Below, piece after piece: positions 53,841-62,645 of a stretch of 64,000 bases of DNA. Numbering within the stretch: position 1 is the first letter of the stretch; each line of letters starts with the position of its first letter. The position numbers and the translations under genes are program-made. The notes beneath the pieces were generated by a model. It ran no database searches and was not told the origin of the DNA. It saw nothing but the letters and a program-made list of their open reading frames with translations. Source of the DNA: Marinobacter sp. 2_MG-2023 (GTDB taxonomy: Bacteria > Pseudomonadota > Gammaproteobacteria > Pseudomonadales > Oleiphilaceae); the NCBI RefSeq assembly GCF_030546935.1, contig NZ_JAUOPH010000004.1, forward strand, positions 434,001-498,000, written 5' to 3'.

Positions 53841-55001
53841 ATGACCTTGAACAAGTCACGCAACGAGCGCTCACGAAAACCTCAGGCATTCTGGCTGTTT
53901 TTCCCGGCGGCCAGCCTGCTGGCAACCGTTGCCGTTCCGCTTTCTGTGTGGGCGGTCTGGTCCGGCACGGGATTTCCGGCAGGGTTGCTCGGCGCCGGAC
54001 ACGGCCATGAACTGATTTTCGGTTTTGCACTTGCCTTGATTGCCGGTTATACCCTCGGGCCTCAGCTTGCCTCCGTGCTTTATCCGCTTTTTGGCCTTTG
54101 GCTGGCAGCACGGCTGAGCTGGATATTCTTTCCCGACACTCTTATCGCCCAGCTCCTTGGGCCGGCCTTTGCGCTTCTGCTTGCCTGGCATGTTGTGCCA
54201 CGTTTTAACGCGGCCAAGAAGTGGCGGAACCGCATGGTCGGCCCGCTGATACTGCTGATCTGCTTGCTCGCGGTCGCTTTTTGGCTCTCGGCTGAACAAG
54301 GTATCCTGAACTTTTCATGGTTACCTGGCCCATTCAAGCTTATGCATTCAGCCATCACGGGGCTGTTGCTGTTGATGACGTTTATGGGCGGGCGAATTAT
54401 TGCTCCGGCTGTCGCAGGCACTCTGGAAAAGAAAGGCATTCCTCTCGAAGCCCGCGTTCAGCCGCGTATCGAAGGCATGCTGATTGTCGTGCTTGGCTGC
54501 GCGGTTTTCTTGATGGCGTTTCCAATAGCGAATGCGGTTACCGGCAGTCTGCTGGTAATCGGATCGGGGCTGATAACTCTGCGCGCCTTGCGCTGGAAAC
54601 TGTGGCTATGCCCGGAGCGACCGGATTTGCTGGTTCTGGGGGTGGGCTACCTCTGGCTCGCTGTTGGCGCGGCTGCAATTGGCCTGGCATTATTGCGTGA
54701 AACGGCACTGGCCCCGGCGCTGCATCTGATCACCATCGGCGCGCTGGGAACCCTTTCCACCAGCGTGATGCTTCGGCTGGCATGGCAAAGAAGCTATCGG
54801 AAGCCACCCGCTGCAGGAGAGGTCTTTCCGATCGCAGCGATTCTATCCGGCTCTGCCGTCAGTCGTTTTTTTGCAGGCGAATCACCTTTCGCCGAACCTT
54901 CACTGTTATGGCTATCCGCAAGCCTCTGGGCGCTGGCTTATCTGTGGGTAACCGCAAGGCTCTGTATTCTCGGGCAACACGCACTCAACCGCCGGAAATG
55001 A
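53841..55001 (+). CDS. nnrS: NnrS family protein (first copy)
   Basis: A 386-residue membrane protein with about 12 segments and the NnrS motifs GHGHELIFGFALALIAGYTLG and LHLITIGALGTLSTSVMLR (each shown in part). NnrS is a heme- and copper-containing protein linked to NO stress resistance; it is NO-induced in many denitrifiers. It is divergent from the Yip1 gene and upstream of narK. A second nnrS begins at 63150. Confidence 0.9.
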   Translation: MTLNKSRNERSRKPQAFWLFFPAASLLATVAVPLSVWAVWSGTGFPAGLLGAGHGHELIFGFALALIAGYTLGPQLASVLYPLFGLWLAARLSWIFFPDTLIAQLLGPAFALLLAWHVVPRFNAAKKWRNRMVGPLILLICLLAVAFWLSAEQGILNFSWLPGPFKLMHSAITGLLLLMTFMGGRIIAPAVAGTLEKKGIPLEARVQPRIEGMLIVVLGCAVFLMAFPIANAVTGSLLVIGSGLITLRALRWKLWLCPERPDLLVLGVGYLWLAVGAAAIGLALLRETALAPALHLITIGALGTLSTSVMLRLAWQRSYRKPPAAGEVFPIAAILSGSAVSRFFAGESPFAEPSLLWLSASLWALAYLWVTARLCILGQHALNRRK

Positions 55002-55034
55002 GTGGCTACCTCTCCTGCGCCACCCATGAAAATG

Positions 55035-55051
55035 ATTACCTACTTGGTAAT
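55035..55051. promoter_or_regulatory. 17-bp palindrome downstream of nnrS
   Basis: ATTACCTACTTGGTAAT is a perfect inverted repeat (ATTACC and GGTAAT) with a 5-base centre. It lies between nnrS and narK, outside any gene. The regulator is unknown; the TACC..GGTA core only loosely resembles NarL heptamers. Confidence 0.45.
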
Positions 55052-55149
55052 ATGCCCACCACAAGTAACTGAAAATAAAGGCTTAAAAAACCCAACACTC
55101 TTCCCCGAAGACCAGCTTTCGGCCCGACTCTATCCGCAGACTCTTTGCC

Positions 55150-55163
55150 TTGATAAATATCAT
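55150..55163 (+). promoter_or_regulatory. FNR/DNR-type box upstream of narK
   Basis: TTGATAAATATCAT matches TTGAT-N4-ATCAA at 9 of 10 bases. It is centred 102 bases before the chosen start of the narK-type gene. No good -10 was identified at the expected spacing. Confidence 0.65.
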
Positions 55164-55258
55164 GAATGAACGGGCGCCTCACTTTGCACAATGGTGTCGA
55201 GAAGCCCTGGAGCCGCACCCAATGCGTATCAGGGCACGCTAACCGAGGGAGTATTGTT

Positions 55259-56851
55259 ATGGCTAAAACCAACGCCGACATCGAGCACTGGGATGTCGAA
55301 AACGAAGAGTTCTGGGAACAGCAAGGCAAGCGCGTTGCCTCCCGTAACCTGTGGATATCCATTCCCAGCCTGTTGATGGGGTTTGCGGTATGGCTGATGT
55401 GGGGAATGATCACTACCCAGATGAAGAACCTGGGTTTTGATTTCAGCATCGAACAGCTTTTCACTCTCTCGGCCATTGCTGGTTTATCTGGCGCCACTCT
55501 GCGGATTCCAGCGTCGTTCATGATTAAAATTGCCGGCGGGCGCAACACCATATTCCTGACAACCGCCCTGCTGATGATTCCTGCTGCCGGTACCGGCTTT
55601 GCGTTGATGAACCCGGACACGCCGTTCATCGTATTTCAGGCTCTTGCTCTGCTCTCCGGTATCGGGGGCGGTAATTTCGCCTGCTCCATGAGCAACATCA
55701 GCTCTTTTTACCCCAAGAGCAAGCAAGGCTACGGTCTGGGCATGAATGCCGGCCTGGGCAACTTCGGCGTTACCACCATGCAAATCCTGATTCCACTGGT
55801 CATGACGGTCGGCATGTTCGGGTTTCTTGCAGGCGACCCCATGCAACTACAAAGCCCCAGCGGCACGTTGATTGGCCGGATTGAAGCCGGCACAGACACC
55901 TGGATCCAGAACGCCGGCTTTATCTGGCTGGTCTTTTTGATTCCCCTGGCTTTTGCCGGCTGGTTCGGCATGAACAACCTGAAGGTCGTTACCCCGAATC
56001 CGGGCAACCCTGCCTCAGCATTCGGTAAAATTCTCGGGCTTTATGGTGTCGGTATTCTAACGTCGGTTGTTGGGGTTTGGGCCCTCACAATCATGAATAT
56101 GTGGCTGGCGTTGCCACTGACCATTGTGCTGACCGTGGTGCTGCTGCGCCTGATTCCTGGCGACATCAAGCCCAACATTAAAAACCAGTTTGCCATTTTC
56201 AGTAACAAGCACACCTGGTCCATGACCGTGCTTTACATCCTTACCTTCGGCTCATTCATTGGTTTCTCGGCTGCGCTGCCGCTGTCTATCGGCGTTATCT
56301 TTGGCAATATGATGGAAGTGGCTGCTGACGGCACCATTACTCGTGTCGTAAACCCGGACGCCCCGAGCGCACTCACCTGGGCATGGATGGGGCCATTCGT
56401 AGGTGCCCTGATTCGTCCGGTAGGCGGCTGGATTTCTGACAAGATGGGCGGTTCTATTGTCACCCAGATCATTTCTGTGGTGATGGTGGTGGCTTCGGTA
56501 GCAACCGGCTACGTCATGATGCTGGCTTACAACTCCACAGACCCCAACAGCTACTTCGCACTTTTCCTCATTCTGTTCATCGTGATGTTTGCTGCCAGCG
56601 GTATCGGCAACGGCTCCACCTTCCGCAGCATTGGCTTTATTTTTGATCAGCAGCAGAAGGGCCCGGTACTAGGATGGACCAGCGCCATTGCGGCCTACGG
56701 TGCCTTCATCGCGCCCAAACTTCTGGGACAGCAGATTCAGGCAGGCACACCCGAGGTGGCCATGTATGGCTTTGCAGTGTTCTACGCACTGTGCCTGGTC
56801 GTGAACTGGTGGTTCTATCTGCGCAAAGGGGCCTACATCAAAAACCCGTAA
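55259..56851 (+). CDS. narK: NarK-type MFS nitrate/nitrite transporter (530 aa)
   Basis: A 530-residue major facilitator protein with 12 segments. It belongs to the nitrate/nitrite porter group, seen in the glycine-rich nitrate signature region GYGLGMNAGLGNFGVTTMQ and the second one GNGSTFRSIGFIF. It has an unusual soluble insertion near residues 170-215. I chose MAKTNADIEHWDVENEE, with GAGGGA upstream, over the longer frame. It probably exchanges nitrate and nitrite for periplasmic or cytoplasmic reduction. Preceded by an FNR-type box and followed by a terminator. Confidence 0.92.
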   Translation: MAKTNADIEHWDVENEEFWEQQGKRVASRNLWISIPSLLMGFAVWLMWGMITTQMKNLGFDFSIEQLFTLSAIAGLSGATLRIPASFMIKIAGGRNTIFLTTALLMIPAAGTGFALMNPDTPFIVFQALALLSGIGGGNFACSMSNISSFYPKSKQGYGLGMNAGLGNFGVTTMQILIPLVMTVGMFGFLAGDPMQLQSPSGTLIGRIEAGTDTWIQNAGFIWLVFLIPLAFAGWFGMNNLKVVTPNPGNPASAFGKILGLYGVGILTSVVGVWALTIMNMWLALPLTIVLTVVLLRLIPGDIKPNIKNQFAIFSNKHTWSMTVLYILTFGSFIGFSAALPLSIGVIFGNMMEVAADGTITRVVNPDAPSALTWAWMGPFVGALIRPVGGWISDKMGGSIVTQIISVVMVVASVATGYVMMLAYNSTDPNSYFALFLILFIVMFAASGIGNGSTFRSIGFIFDQQQKGPVLGWTSAIAAYGAFIAPKLLGQQIQAGTPEVAMYGFAVFYALCLVVNWWFYLRKGAYIKNP

Positions 56852-56883
56852 GGACCTGACAAAAGCCCTTTACCTATACCTGC

Positions 56884-56917
56884 AACTCGCCCGAGAGAAA
56901 TCTCCGGCGAGTTTTTT
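56884..56917 (+). terminator. Rho-independent terminator after narK
   Basis: AACTCGCC and GGCGAGTT pair, with inner GAG and CTC also pairing, around an A-rich loop, and the arm runs into a TTTTTT tract. It lies 33 bases after the narK stop. Confidence 0.85.
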
Positions 56918-57331
56918 CGTTCTTACAAAGGGCGTTTATCACCTTCTAGCTTTCTACCTCCCTTATCCTTCACTACTTACCTCTCTCCCTCTCTCCCGGC
57001 CGCTCCCTGCCTCTCTCTGCCTCTTTCCCTCTTTCCCTCTTTCCCTCTCGGATTGTAGACAGGCAACCCTTGATTGGGCTGCACTGTGACGAGCCTGTAT
57101 ACCGTCGGCAACAGGAATACATCCAGGCCAAGTTGAAGCGATCCAGTCACTCCCGTTGATGGAGTCAGTAGGCGTTTACATCCTGCAAGGAAAGAAAGAC
57201 GTAAGGTCATCAGAGTAGGTTCACAGAGCTATCAGGGAGGTGACCGACTTCTCTTCAGGAGAAAGCAAGGCACGGCGCCTGTACATGGCTTGGTTCAGAG
57301 CCGGCCAGGTATTCTGCCAAGTCCAACCAAA
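56918..57331. other. Intergenic region with a polypyrimidine tract and no gene
   Basis: The region lies between two convergent nitrate transporter genes. From 56952 to 57048 the plus strand is almost all C and T, ending in 3.5 copies of CTCTTTCC (57021-57048). The rest has no recognised gene, repeat or site. Apparent frames here give low-complexity arginine/glutamate protein and are not credible. Confidence 0.7.
57021..57048. repeat. 8-bp tandem repeat CTCTTTCC within a 97-base polypyrimidine tract
   Basis: Three full copies and a half copy of CTCTTTCC. With the flanking C/T-rich sequence this is a long homopurine-homopyrimidine stretch that can slip during replication or adopt unusual DNA structure. 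Confidence 0.8.
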
Positions 57332-57365
57332 AAAGCCCCGCCGGGATCACGCCCGGCGGGGCTTT
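57332..57365 (-). terminator. Strong bidirectional terminator after the second narK-type gene
   Basis: AAAGCCCCGCCGGG and CCCGGCGGGGCTTT form a perfect 14-bp stem with a 6-base loop. On the minus strand the stem runs into TTTTTTGGTT. It ends the transcript of the transporter gene at 57390. Confidence 0.9.
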
Positions 57366-57389
57366 GGTTCAAGCTTTACTATTTTGGCA

Positions 57390-58895
57390 TCATGCCTTGC
57401 CGGGAGCTGCCTGACGCTTGCGCTCTTCCTCTTCGATCTGAAGATCTACCGAGGACACCTCGTACTCTTCCGCAAAGCCGGACTCCGGCTCTTTCAGCCA
57501 CATAACGCACAGCACCCAACTTACAAAGGCGCCTGCAGCGATAATCAAGAAAAACTGGCTGGGTGTTACGAAGGTGAAGATAGTCAGGTAAACCACTGCA
57601 CCCACGTTACCATAGGCACCTGCCATACCTGAAATCTGCCCTGTCAGACGACGCTTGATCGACGGAATAATACCAAAGGTTGCGCCTTCTGCACCCTGCA
57701 CAAAGAAGGAAGTAAACACAGTGATTGCCACAGCAATGATCAGTGGCCAGCTTGAGTTGAGCAGCCCCATCAGCGCAAAACCAACCGCAATGCCGAACAT
57801 ATAGCTGAGCATCACGAAACGACGGTTACCCATACGATCAGAAACCATGCCCCCCATGGGGCGGGCAACCAGATTCACGAAAGCAAAAGACGCGGCAACC
57901 ATACCTGCAGCAGCCGCACTCAGGCTCCAGGTTTGCTCAAAAAACATCGGCAGCATGGAGACAACGGCAAGCTCGGCACCGAAGTTGGCAAAATAGGTAC
58001 TGTTCAACGCAGCAACACTGTTAAACGGATACTTGTCGTCTTCCGGAACACCTTTTTTCAGGATAGGCAGGTTTACTCGCAGAATCTGCACAATCTGATA
58101 GCACACGATCGCAACAATCACTGCGTAGCAGATCACCGCACCGGTCACGCTCAGGTAACCCATGTTCTGTATACGCCAAACCAGGATTGCCAGAACACCA
58201 ATCAGGGGGATGGTCCACAGAATCAATTTTACCATATCACCCCAGGTGCTTACTTCCAGCGCAGTCGCCTTGCGCGGCTTGCGGTGTACAGTGCCTACAG
58301 GGCCGTCGGTAACAGCGAACCAGTAGTAAACGCCGTATAACGCCATCACGATTGCGCTCTGGGCGATGGCCCAGCGCCAGCCGTCTTCACCGCCGTACAT
58401 CTGCAAAGCAATGGTAGGCAAGGTCAGCGCCGCCGCTGCGGAACCAAAGTTACCCCAACCTGCGTAGAAGCCCTCGGCAAAACCAATGTCACGAGGTTTG
58501 AACCACATGGCGGTCATATGGATGCCGACCACAAAGCTGGCACCGATGGAGCTGAGCACCAAACGACTGACCAGCAGCTGGGTCATGGTGTCGCCAAAGG
58601 CGAAGGTGAGTGCCGGGATCGACATCAGAATCATCAGTATCGAGAACACCCGGCGTGGGCCAAAGCGGTCAAGGGCCATGCCCACAATGATCCGCGCAGG
58701 GATCGTCAGAGCCACGTTACAGATGGCGAACAGGCGTAAGTCGTCCGGGGTCAGCCAGTCGACGCTCTTGAGCATGCTGGAGGCCAGCGGCGCCATGTTG
58801 AACCACACGTAGAATGTGATAAAGAATGCGATCCAGGTCAGGTGCAGGGCCTTGATCTCTGGATTCTTGAAACCGAATACATCTGCGACTTTCAT
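57390..58895 (-). CDS. NarK-type MFS nitrate transporter (501 aa)
   Basis: A 501-residue, 12-segment major facilitator of the nitrate/nitrite porter family. The first half holds GIHMTAMWFKPRDIGFAEGFYAGWGNFGSAAAA and the second GISGMAGAYGNVGAVVY-type signature, given here in part: FAEGFYAGWGNFGSAAA and GAYGNVGAVVY. The N-terminal half ends with a cytoplasmic loop and the protein has a charged C-terminal tail (LQIEEEERKRQAAPGK). It follows the universal stress protein gene by 44 bases, so they are probably one operon. Confidence 0.9.
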   Translation of the reverse strand: MKVADVFGFKNPEIKALHLTWIAFFITFYVWFNMAPLASSMLKSVDWLTPDDLRLFAICNVALTIPARIIVGMALDRFGPRRVFSILMILMSIPALTFAFGDTMTQLLVSRLVLSSIGASFVVGIHMTAMWFKPRDIGFAEGFYAGWGNFGSAAAALTLPTIALQMYGGEDGWRWAIAQSAIVMALYGVYYWFAVTDGPVGTVHRKPRKATALEVSTWGDMVKLILWTIPLIGVLAILVWRIQNMGYLSVTGAVICYAVIVAIVCYQIVQILRVNLPILKKGVPEDDKYPFNSVAALNSTYFANFGAELAVVSMLPMFFEQTWSLSAAAAGMVAASFAFVNLVARPMGGMVSDRMGNRRFVMLSYMFGIAVGFALMGLLNSSWPLIIAVAITVFTSFFVQGAEGATFGIIPSIKRRLTGQISGMAGAYGNVGAVVYLTIFTFVTPSQFFLIIAAGAFVSWVLCVMWLKEPESGFAEEYEVSSVDLQIEEEERKRQAAPGKA

Positions 58896-58939
58896 TTAAG
58901 CCTCCGGGGGCTTTCAGTTCTTTACAGTGACGGCAGCTA

Positions 58940-59401
58940 TCAGCAGCTGGGCAGGATAAGTAGCGGGCATTGCACACGGCGGGCAAGAAACGAGCTGACC
59001 TTGCCGAACGTCATGTAATCCAGCTCGTCCACGAAGTAGTTCAGCGAGCGGGCGATCAGGCCACCGTCCACCTCGTCACTGTGGCGAGCAATCACAAGCA
59101 TTCCGGGTTTGATCTTCTTCTCCGCGGCGTAAAGCAGCATCTTTCGGGCATCACCCTCCAGAAGCAGGGTTTCCGACTTAATATCCTCTCTCTCGCAAAC
59201 CACCTGTGCATCCATAAGGTGCTGCTTCAGCTCAGCGAGCTCTTCCTGAAACATGTCCTCGTTTCCGGCCGTAATATCCCTGGGGTTTTCGGCCACAGCC
59301 ACCAGGGCAATCTGCGGCTTAAGCTCGCGAAACATCGTGATGGTCTGGACCAGAGCCAGCTTTGCGTTTCTGGAGCCGTCGTAGGCAATCATAATTTTCA
59401 T
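58940..59401 (-). CDS. Universal stress protein (UspA family), narK-linked
   Basis: A 153-residue protein starting MKIMIAYDGSRNAKLAL, with the Usp fold and the GMLVIARHSDE...FGKVSSFLARRVQCPLLILP nucleotide-loop region (shown in part). In pseudomonads anaerobically induced Usp proteins aid survival, and Usp genes are often near narK. Two candidate FNR boxes lie upstream, a weak one at 59447-59460 and a perfect one at 59491-59504. First gene of a Usp-narK operon. Confidence 0.88.
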   Translation of the reverse strand: MKIMIAYDGSRNAKLALVQTITMFRELKPQIALVAVAENPRDITAGNEDMFQEELAELKQHLMDAQVVCEREDIKSETLLLEGDARKMLLYAAEKKIKPGMLVIARHSDEVDGGLIARSLNYFVDELDYMTFGKVSSFLARRVQCPLLILPSC

Positions 59402-59446
59402 AGCAATCTCCGGTGGCGGTAATGCCCTGCGCAGGCAGCGCGCCTA

Positions 59447-59460
59447 TTGATATTGGTCAG
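59447..59460 (-). promoter_or_regulatory. Weak FNR-like site before the universal stress protein gene
   Basis: TTGATATTGGTCAG has one good half (TTGAT) and a partial second half. Its centre is 52 bases before the stress-protein ATG, a workable distance for class II activation on the minus strand. Confidence 0.35.
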
Positions 59461-59490
59461 CATTAGCCCACACTCCTTACCGGCACATAA

Positions 59491-59504
59491 TTGATACAAA
59501 TCAA
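59491..59504. promoter_or_regulatory. Perfect FNR/DNR box between divergent nitrate genes
   Basis: TTGATACAAATCAA is an exact match to TTGAT-N4-ATCAA. It lies in the 293-base divergent region and could serve the Usp-narK operon, the MFS gene at 59695, or both. Confidence 0.85.
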
Positions 59505-59593
59505 GACTTGCGACAGCTACCCCACCAGAGCAATCAAGTACCTACCTCCAAAGCATGATTCCCCTAGATCAACTACCACCAGGGCGCCATGTA

Positions 59594-59605
59594 GGAGGTA
59601 CCTCC
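59594..59605. promoter_or_regulatory. 12-bp palindrome GGAGGTACCTCC upstream of MFS transporter gene
   Basis: A perfect inverted repeat in the divergent region. Its right half, TACCTCCAA, recurs at 59543-59551. The TACC core loosely recalls NarL heptamers (TACYYMT) but the arms face outward with no spacing, so the binding protein is uncertain. Confidence 0.4.
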
Positions 59606-59694
59606 AATGCTCTCACCGGGAAAACCCGGGGTTTGGTATGGTTAAAGAGGTTGAAAATACGGGTCAGCAAACGCAGGCAAGGAGGACCAATACA

Positions 59695-61056
59695 GTGATT
59701 TCGCCAACCAAACCGCAGCAGTACCGTGCACTGGGTCTTTCAACGCTGGCATTCACGCTATGTTTCGCCGTATGGACGATCTTTTCCATCATCGGCATCC
59801 GCATTGCTGAAGACCTGGGACTTTCAGACACCCAGCTTGGCCTGCTTATGGCCACCCCCATCCTCACCGGGTCCATTAGCCGTCTATTCCTTGGTATCTG
59901 GACAGACCGTTACGGCGGGCGCTGGGTGTTCGGCATCCTCATGCTCGCTACCGCATCCTGCGTTTACCTGCTCACCTTTGCCACGACCTATCCGATGCTG
60001 CTGGTTGGCGCACTGGGCGTTGGCCTTGCGGGTGGTGCTTTTATAGTGGGCGTAGCCTACACCGCCGCCTGGTTTGAGCCGGCTCGCCAGGGCACAGCTC
60101 TGGGCATCTTCGGCGCAGGTAACGTGGGTTCCGCCGTAACCAACTTCGGAGCGCCCTTTTTGCTGGTCGCGTTTGGCTGGGAGACCACCGCCCAGATCTA
60201 TGCGTCTGTATTGGCGGTCATGGGCATTATCTTTATTCTGCTGGCGAAAGAGGATCCGGTTTCTGCGGGCCGAAAAGAACACGAACAGCAGCGTTCGTTC
60301 ATGGAGCAGATGGAGCCGCTGAGAGATCTGCGGGTGTGGCGCTTTGCGCTTTATTACTTTTTCGTGTTCGGGGCCTTTGTGGCTCTGGCGTTATGGCTAC
60401 CACACTATCTGATCGGCGTTTACGAGCTGGACATAACAACAGCAGGCATGATCGCAGCGCTCTACACTATTCCAGCGTCTCTGTTTCGCATTCTTGGCGG
60501 CTGGATGTCTGATCGTTTCGGCGCAAGGCGCGTGATGTACTGGACGTTTATCGCATCGGTTGTCTGCACTTTCCTGCTGAGCTATCCCCCAACCGATTAC
60601 GTGGTGCACGGCATCGACGGCGATGTTCGCTTCACACTGGAAATGAGTCTGCCGGTATTTGTAACCTTGATTTTCACCCTGGGCTTTTTCATGTCACTGG
60701 GTAAAGCCGCTGTTTACAAACACATTCCCGTTTACTACCCGATGCATGTGGGTGCAGTCGGTGGCGTCGTCGGAATGATTGGCGGGCTGGGCGGGTTTAT
60801 CCTGCCACTGACCTTCGGTGTTTTAAACGATCTTACCGGCATCTGGCAGAGCTGCTTTATGCTGATGTTCGTCATCGCTGCGGCCGCATTGGCCTGGATG
60901 CATTACGCCATACGCTCAGCTGAGCGAGTTGAGTGGGCTGAAAACAGAGAGCAGACCGACCTGCCGGAACTGGCATCACCGCAATTGTTCTATCCCCTGA
61001 ACCGCAAACCCAACAACGAAGGCGGCACAAGCGGACCATCGCAGCAGGGCGAGTGA
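59695..61056 (+). CDS. NarK1-type MFS nitrate/nitrite transporter (453 aa)
   Basis: A 453-residue, 12-segment major facilitator with the NarK start QYRALGLSTLAFTLCFAVWT. The first glycine-rich signature is in GTALGIFGAGNVGSAVTNFG, the second in VGAVGGVVGMIGGLGGF. NarK1-type proteins are thought to import nitrate with protons. I chose the GTG (VISPTKPQQY) because AAGGAGG lies nine bases upstream; the upstream ATG at 59638 has no such signal and would add a polar stretch. Third nitrate transporter of the island. Confidence 0.88.
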   Translation: MISPTKPQQYRALGLSTLAFTLCFAVWTIFSIIGIRIAEDLGLSDTQLGLLMATPILTGSISRLFLGIWTDRYGGRWVFGILMLATASCVYLLTFATTYPMLLVGALGVGLAGGAFIVGVAYTAAWFEPARQGTALGIFGAGNVGSAVTNFGAPFLLVAFGWETTAQIYASVLAVMGIIFILLAKEDPVSAGRKEHEQQRSFMEQMEPLRDLRVWRFALYYFFVFGAFVALALWLPHYLIGVYELDITTAGMIAALYTIPASLFRILGGWMSDRFGARRVMYWTFIASVVCTFLLSYPPTDYVVHGIDGDVRFTLEMSLPVFVTLIFTLGFFMSLGKAAVYKHIPVYYPMHVGAVGGVVGMIGGLGGFILPLTFGVLNDLTGIWQSCFMLMFVIAAAALAWMHYAIRSAERVEWAENREQTDLPELASPQLFYPLNRKPNNEGGTSGPSQQGE

Positions 61057-61151
61057 CGGCCGCTTGTTGAAATCTCTGTAACAAGGCTGTTCCAGCGCTG
61101 GCCGGGCCATTAGAATCAGCACACCCGATTTCACCTGGAGCAGTACAGACC

Positions 61152-61967
61152 ATGCCACCGGAAATGTCTCCCGTTGCCGGCTTCAACCAGTTGCGCCGAA
61201 TAGAATCCAGCACCCTCTTTCAGGGTGCGGTCATAACCATCATCATTTTGTCTGCCCTGACAATCGGTGCGAAAACCTATGACCTGCCGCCACTGGTTGA
61301 GCAGTCTCTGAGTGTGATGGATAACGCCATCACCGTATTCTTCCTGATCGAGATTCTGTTTCGATTTGCGGTCAGCCCGGTCAAGCGGCGCTTCCTGATG
61401 GACGGCTGGAACCTGTTTGACACGCTTGTAGTGATTGGCAGCCTTATCCCTCTGGACAACTCGGAAGCCGTACTGCTGGGCCGACTGTTAAGGGTTTTCC
61501 GAGTGTTGCGTCTGGTTTCCGTGGTGCCGGAGCTGCGCTTCCTGATCAATTCTCTGCTCAAAGCCATTCCGCGCATGGGTTACATCGCGCTGCTGATGTT
61601 TATCATCTTCTACATCTACGCGGCGATGGGGTCGATGTTCTTTGCCAGCGTCGACAATGAGCTGTGGGGTGATGTCGCGATCGCGATGCTTACACTGTTC
61701 CGGGTGGCAACATTCGAGGACTGGACTGATGTAATGTACGCGACCATGGAGCAGTATCCGCTAAGCTGGATCTACTATCTGACCTTTATTTTTCTCACAG
61801 CCTTCGTGTTCCTGAATATGATGATCGGGGCGATTCTGGAGGTTATGAGCGAGGAGCAGAACGCCAAACAGGCTCAGCAAGCTCACGATGAGCGCGATGA
61901 GATTGTTCAGCAACTCCGCTCGGTTCAACGCAAACTGGACGAGCTGTCAGAAAAGATAGAGCGCTAG
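61152..61967 (+). CDS. Voltage-gated cation channel, BacNav-like with Asp-rich filter
   Basis: A 271-residue single-domain channel with six membrane segments. The S4 voltage sensor carries four arginines three apart (RLLRVFRVLR, residues 111-120). The pore filter is TFEDWTD (residues 187-193), and the C-terminal tail (232-271) is a coiled coil for tetramer assembly. Bacterial Na+ channels usually have TLESWxx here; Asp at the fourth and seventh places matches the engineered Ca2+-selective CavAb (TLDDWSD). It is therefore predicted to pass Ca2+. Monocistronic, with GGAG 11 bases before the ATG. Confidence 0.88.
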   Translation: MPPEMSPVAGFNQLRRIESSTLFQGAVITIIILSALTIGAKTYDLPPLVEQSLSVMDNAITVFFLIEILFRFAVSPVKRRFLMDGWNLFDTLVVIGSLIPLDNSEAVLLGRLLRVFRVLRLVSVVPELRFLINSLLKAIPRMGYIALLMFIIFYIYAAMGSMFFASVDNELWGDVAIAMLTLFRVATFEDWTDVMYATMEQYPLSWIYYLTFIFLTAFVFLNMMIGAILEVMSEEQNAKQAQQAHDERDEIVQQLRSVQRKLDELSEKIER

Positions 61968-61976
61968 AGGCCCCGT

Positions 61977-62576
61977 TTAAGCCTTTTTAGCGACAAACTG
62001 AACAACTGCACCTTCACCATTGTGAAGTGGACCCTCGTGAATATCACGGACGAGTTCACGGGAAAGGAGAATCTCACCGGGCGCAAAAATCTGTTCCAGC
62101 TCCTGTTTGCTGAACATCATGGTTTTATCGCCCGGCCCACCTGTGCCTCGCCCTATTTGATATTCTGTGTAACCTTCCAGAATTAAATAGCCCCCGGTTC
62201 GCAGTGCGTCTTTTGCAATTTGCAGCGAGCGCTTGCGAATATCGGTTGGAGTGTGGGCAAAAATCATGACAACCGCGGAGTAGACGTTTGATTCAGGGGT
62301 ATAGGTCGCCAAATCGGCCTGCACGGTTTCCAGAGCTACGCCACGACTTTCTGCAAGCCGGGCCGACTTTTGCAATCCGACTTCAGACAAATCAACCGTG
62401 GTCACTGTGTGCCCCCGCTCTGCCAGATAAACGGCATTGCGGCCCTCACCCTCGGCAAGACAGAGCACCTTGCCCTTGTTTTCATCCAGTTCGTATTTAT
62501 TCCACTGCTCCACCAGAAAAGAGTTTGGCTCTTCTCCGTATACATAGTGCTCAGTGTTAAATCGCTCATCCCACAT
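61977..62576 (-). CDS. Class I SAM-dependent methyltransferase
   Basis: A 199-residue methyltransferase with the SAM-binding motif VLCLAEGEGRNAVYLAERGH and a motif II acidic loop (TVDLSEVGLQKS). The start resembles TehB-like and thiopurine-type enzymes (MWDERFNTEHYVYGEEPN). It may methylate tellurite, thiols or similar small molecules; the substrate is not evident. I chose the ATG with GGAG six bases upstream over the frame starting MGGTGNY. It is convergent with the channel gene, nine bases apart. Confidence 0.85.
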   Translation of the reverse strand: MWDERFNTEHYVYGEEPNSFLVEQWNKYELDENKGKVLCLAEGEGRNAVYLAERGHTVTTVDLSEVGLQKSARLAESRGVALETVQADLATYTPESNVYSAVVMIFAHTPTDIRKRSLQIAKDALRTGGYLILEGYTEYQIGRGTGGPGDKTMMFSKQELEQIFAPGEILLSRELVRDIHEGPLHNGEGAVVQFVAKKA

Positions 62577-62645
62577 CGTTTGCTCCGCGTAATTGCCGGT
62601 ACCCCCCAAAGGCTTTTGGGATCCAGTGTCGGCGGCTTTGATAGA

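Noticed and set aside
56977..57210. Minus-strand frame encoding an Arg/Glu/Gly-rich protein
   Set aside because: It is a by-product of the polypyrimidine tract: low complexity, no ribosome-binding site, no family.
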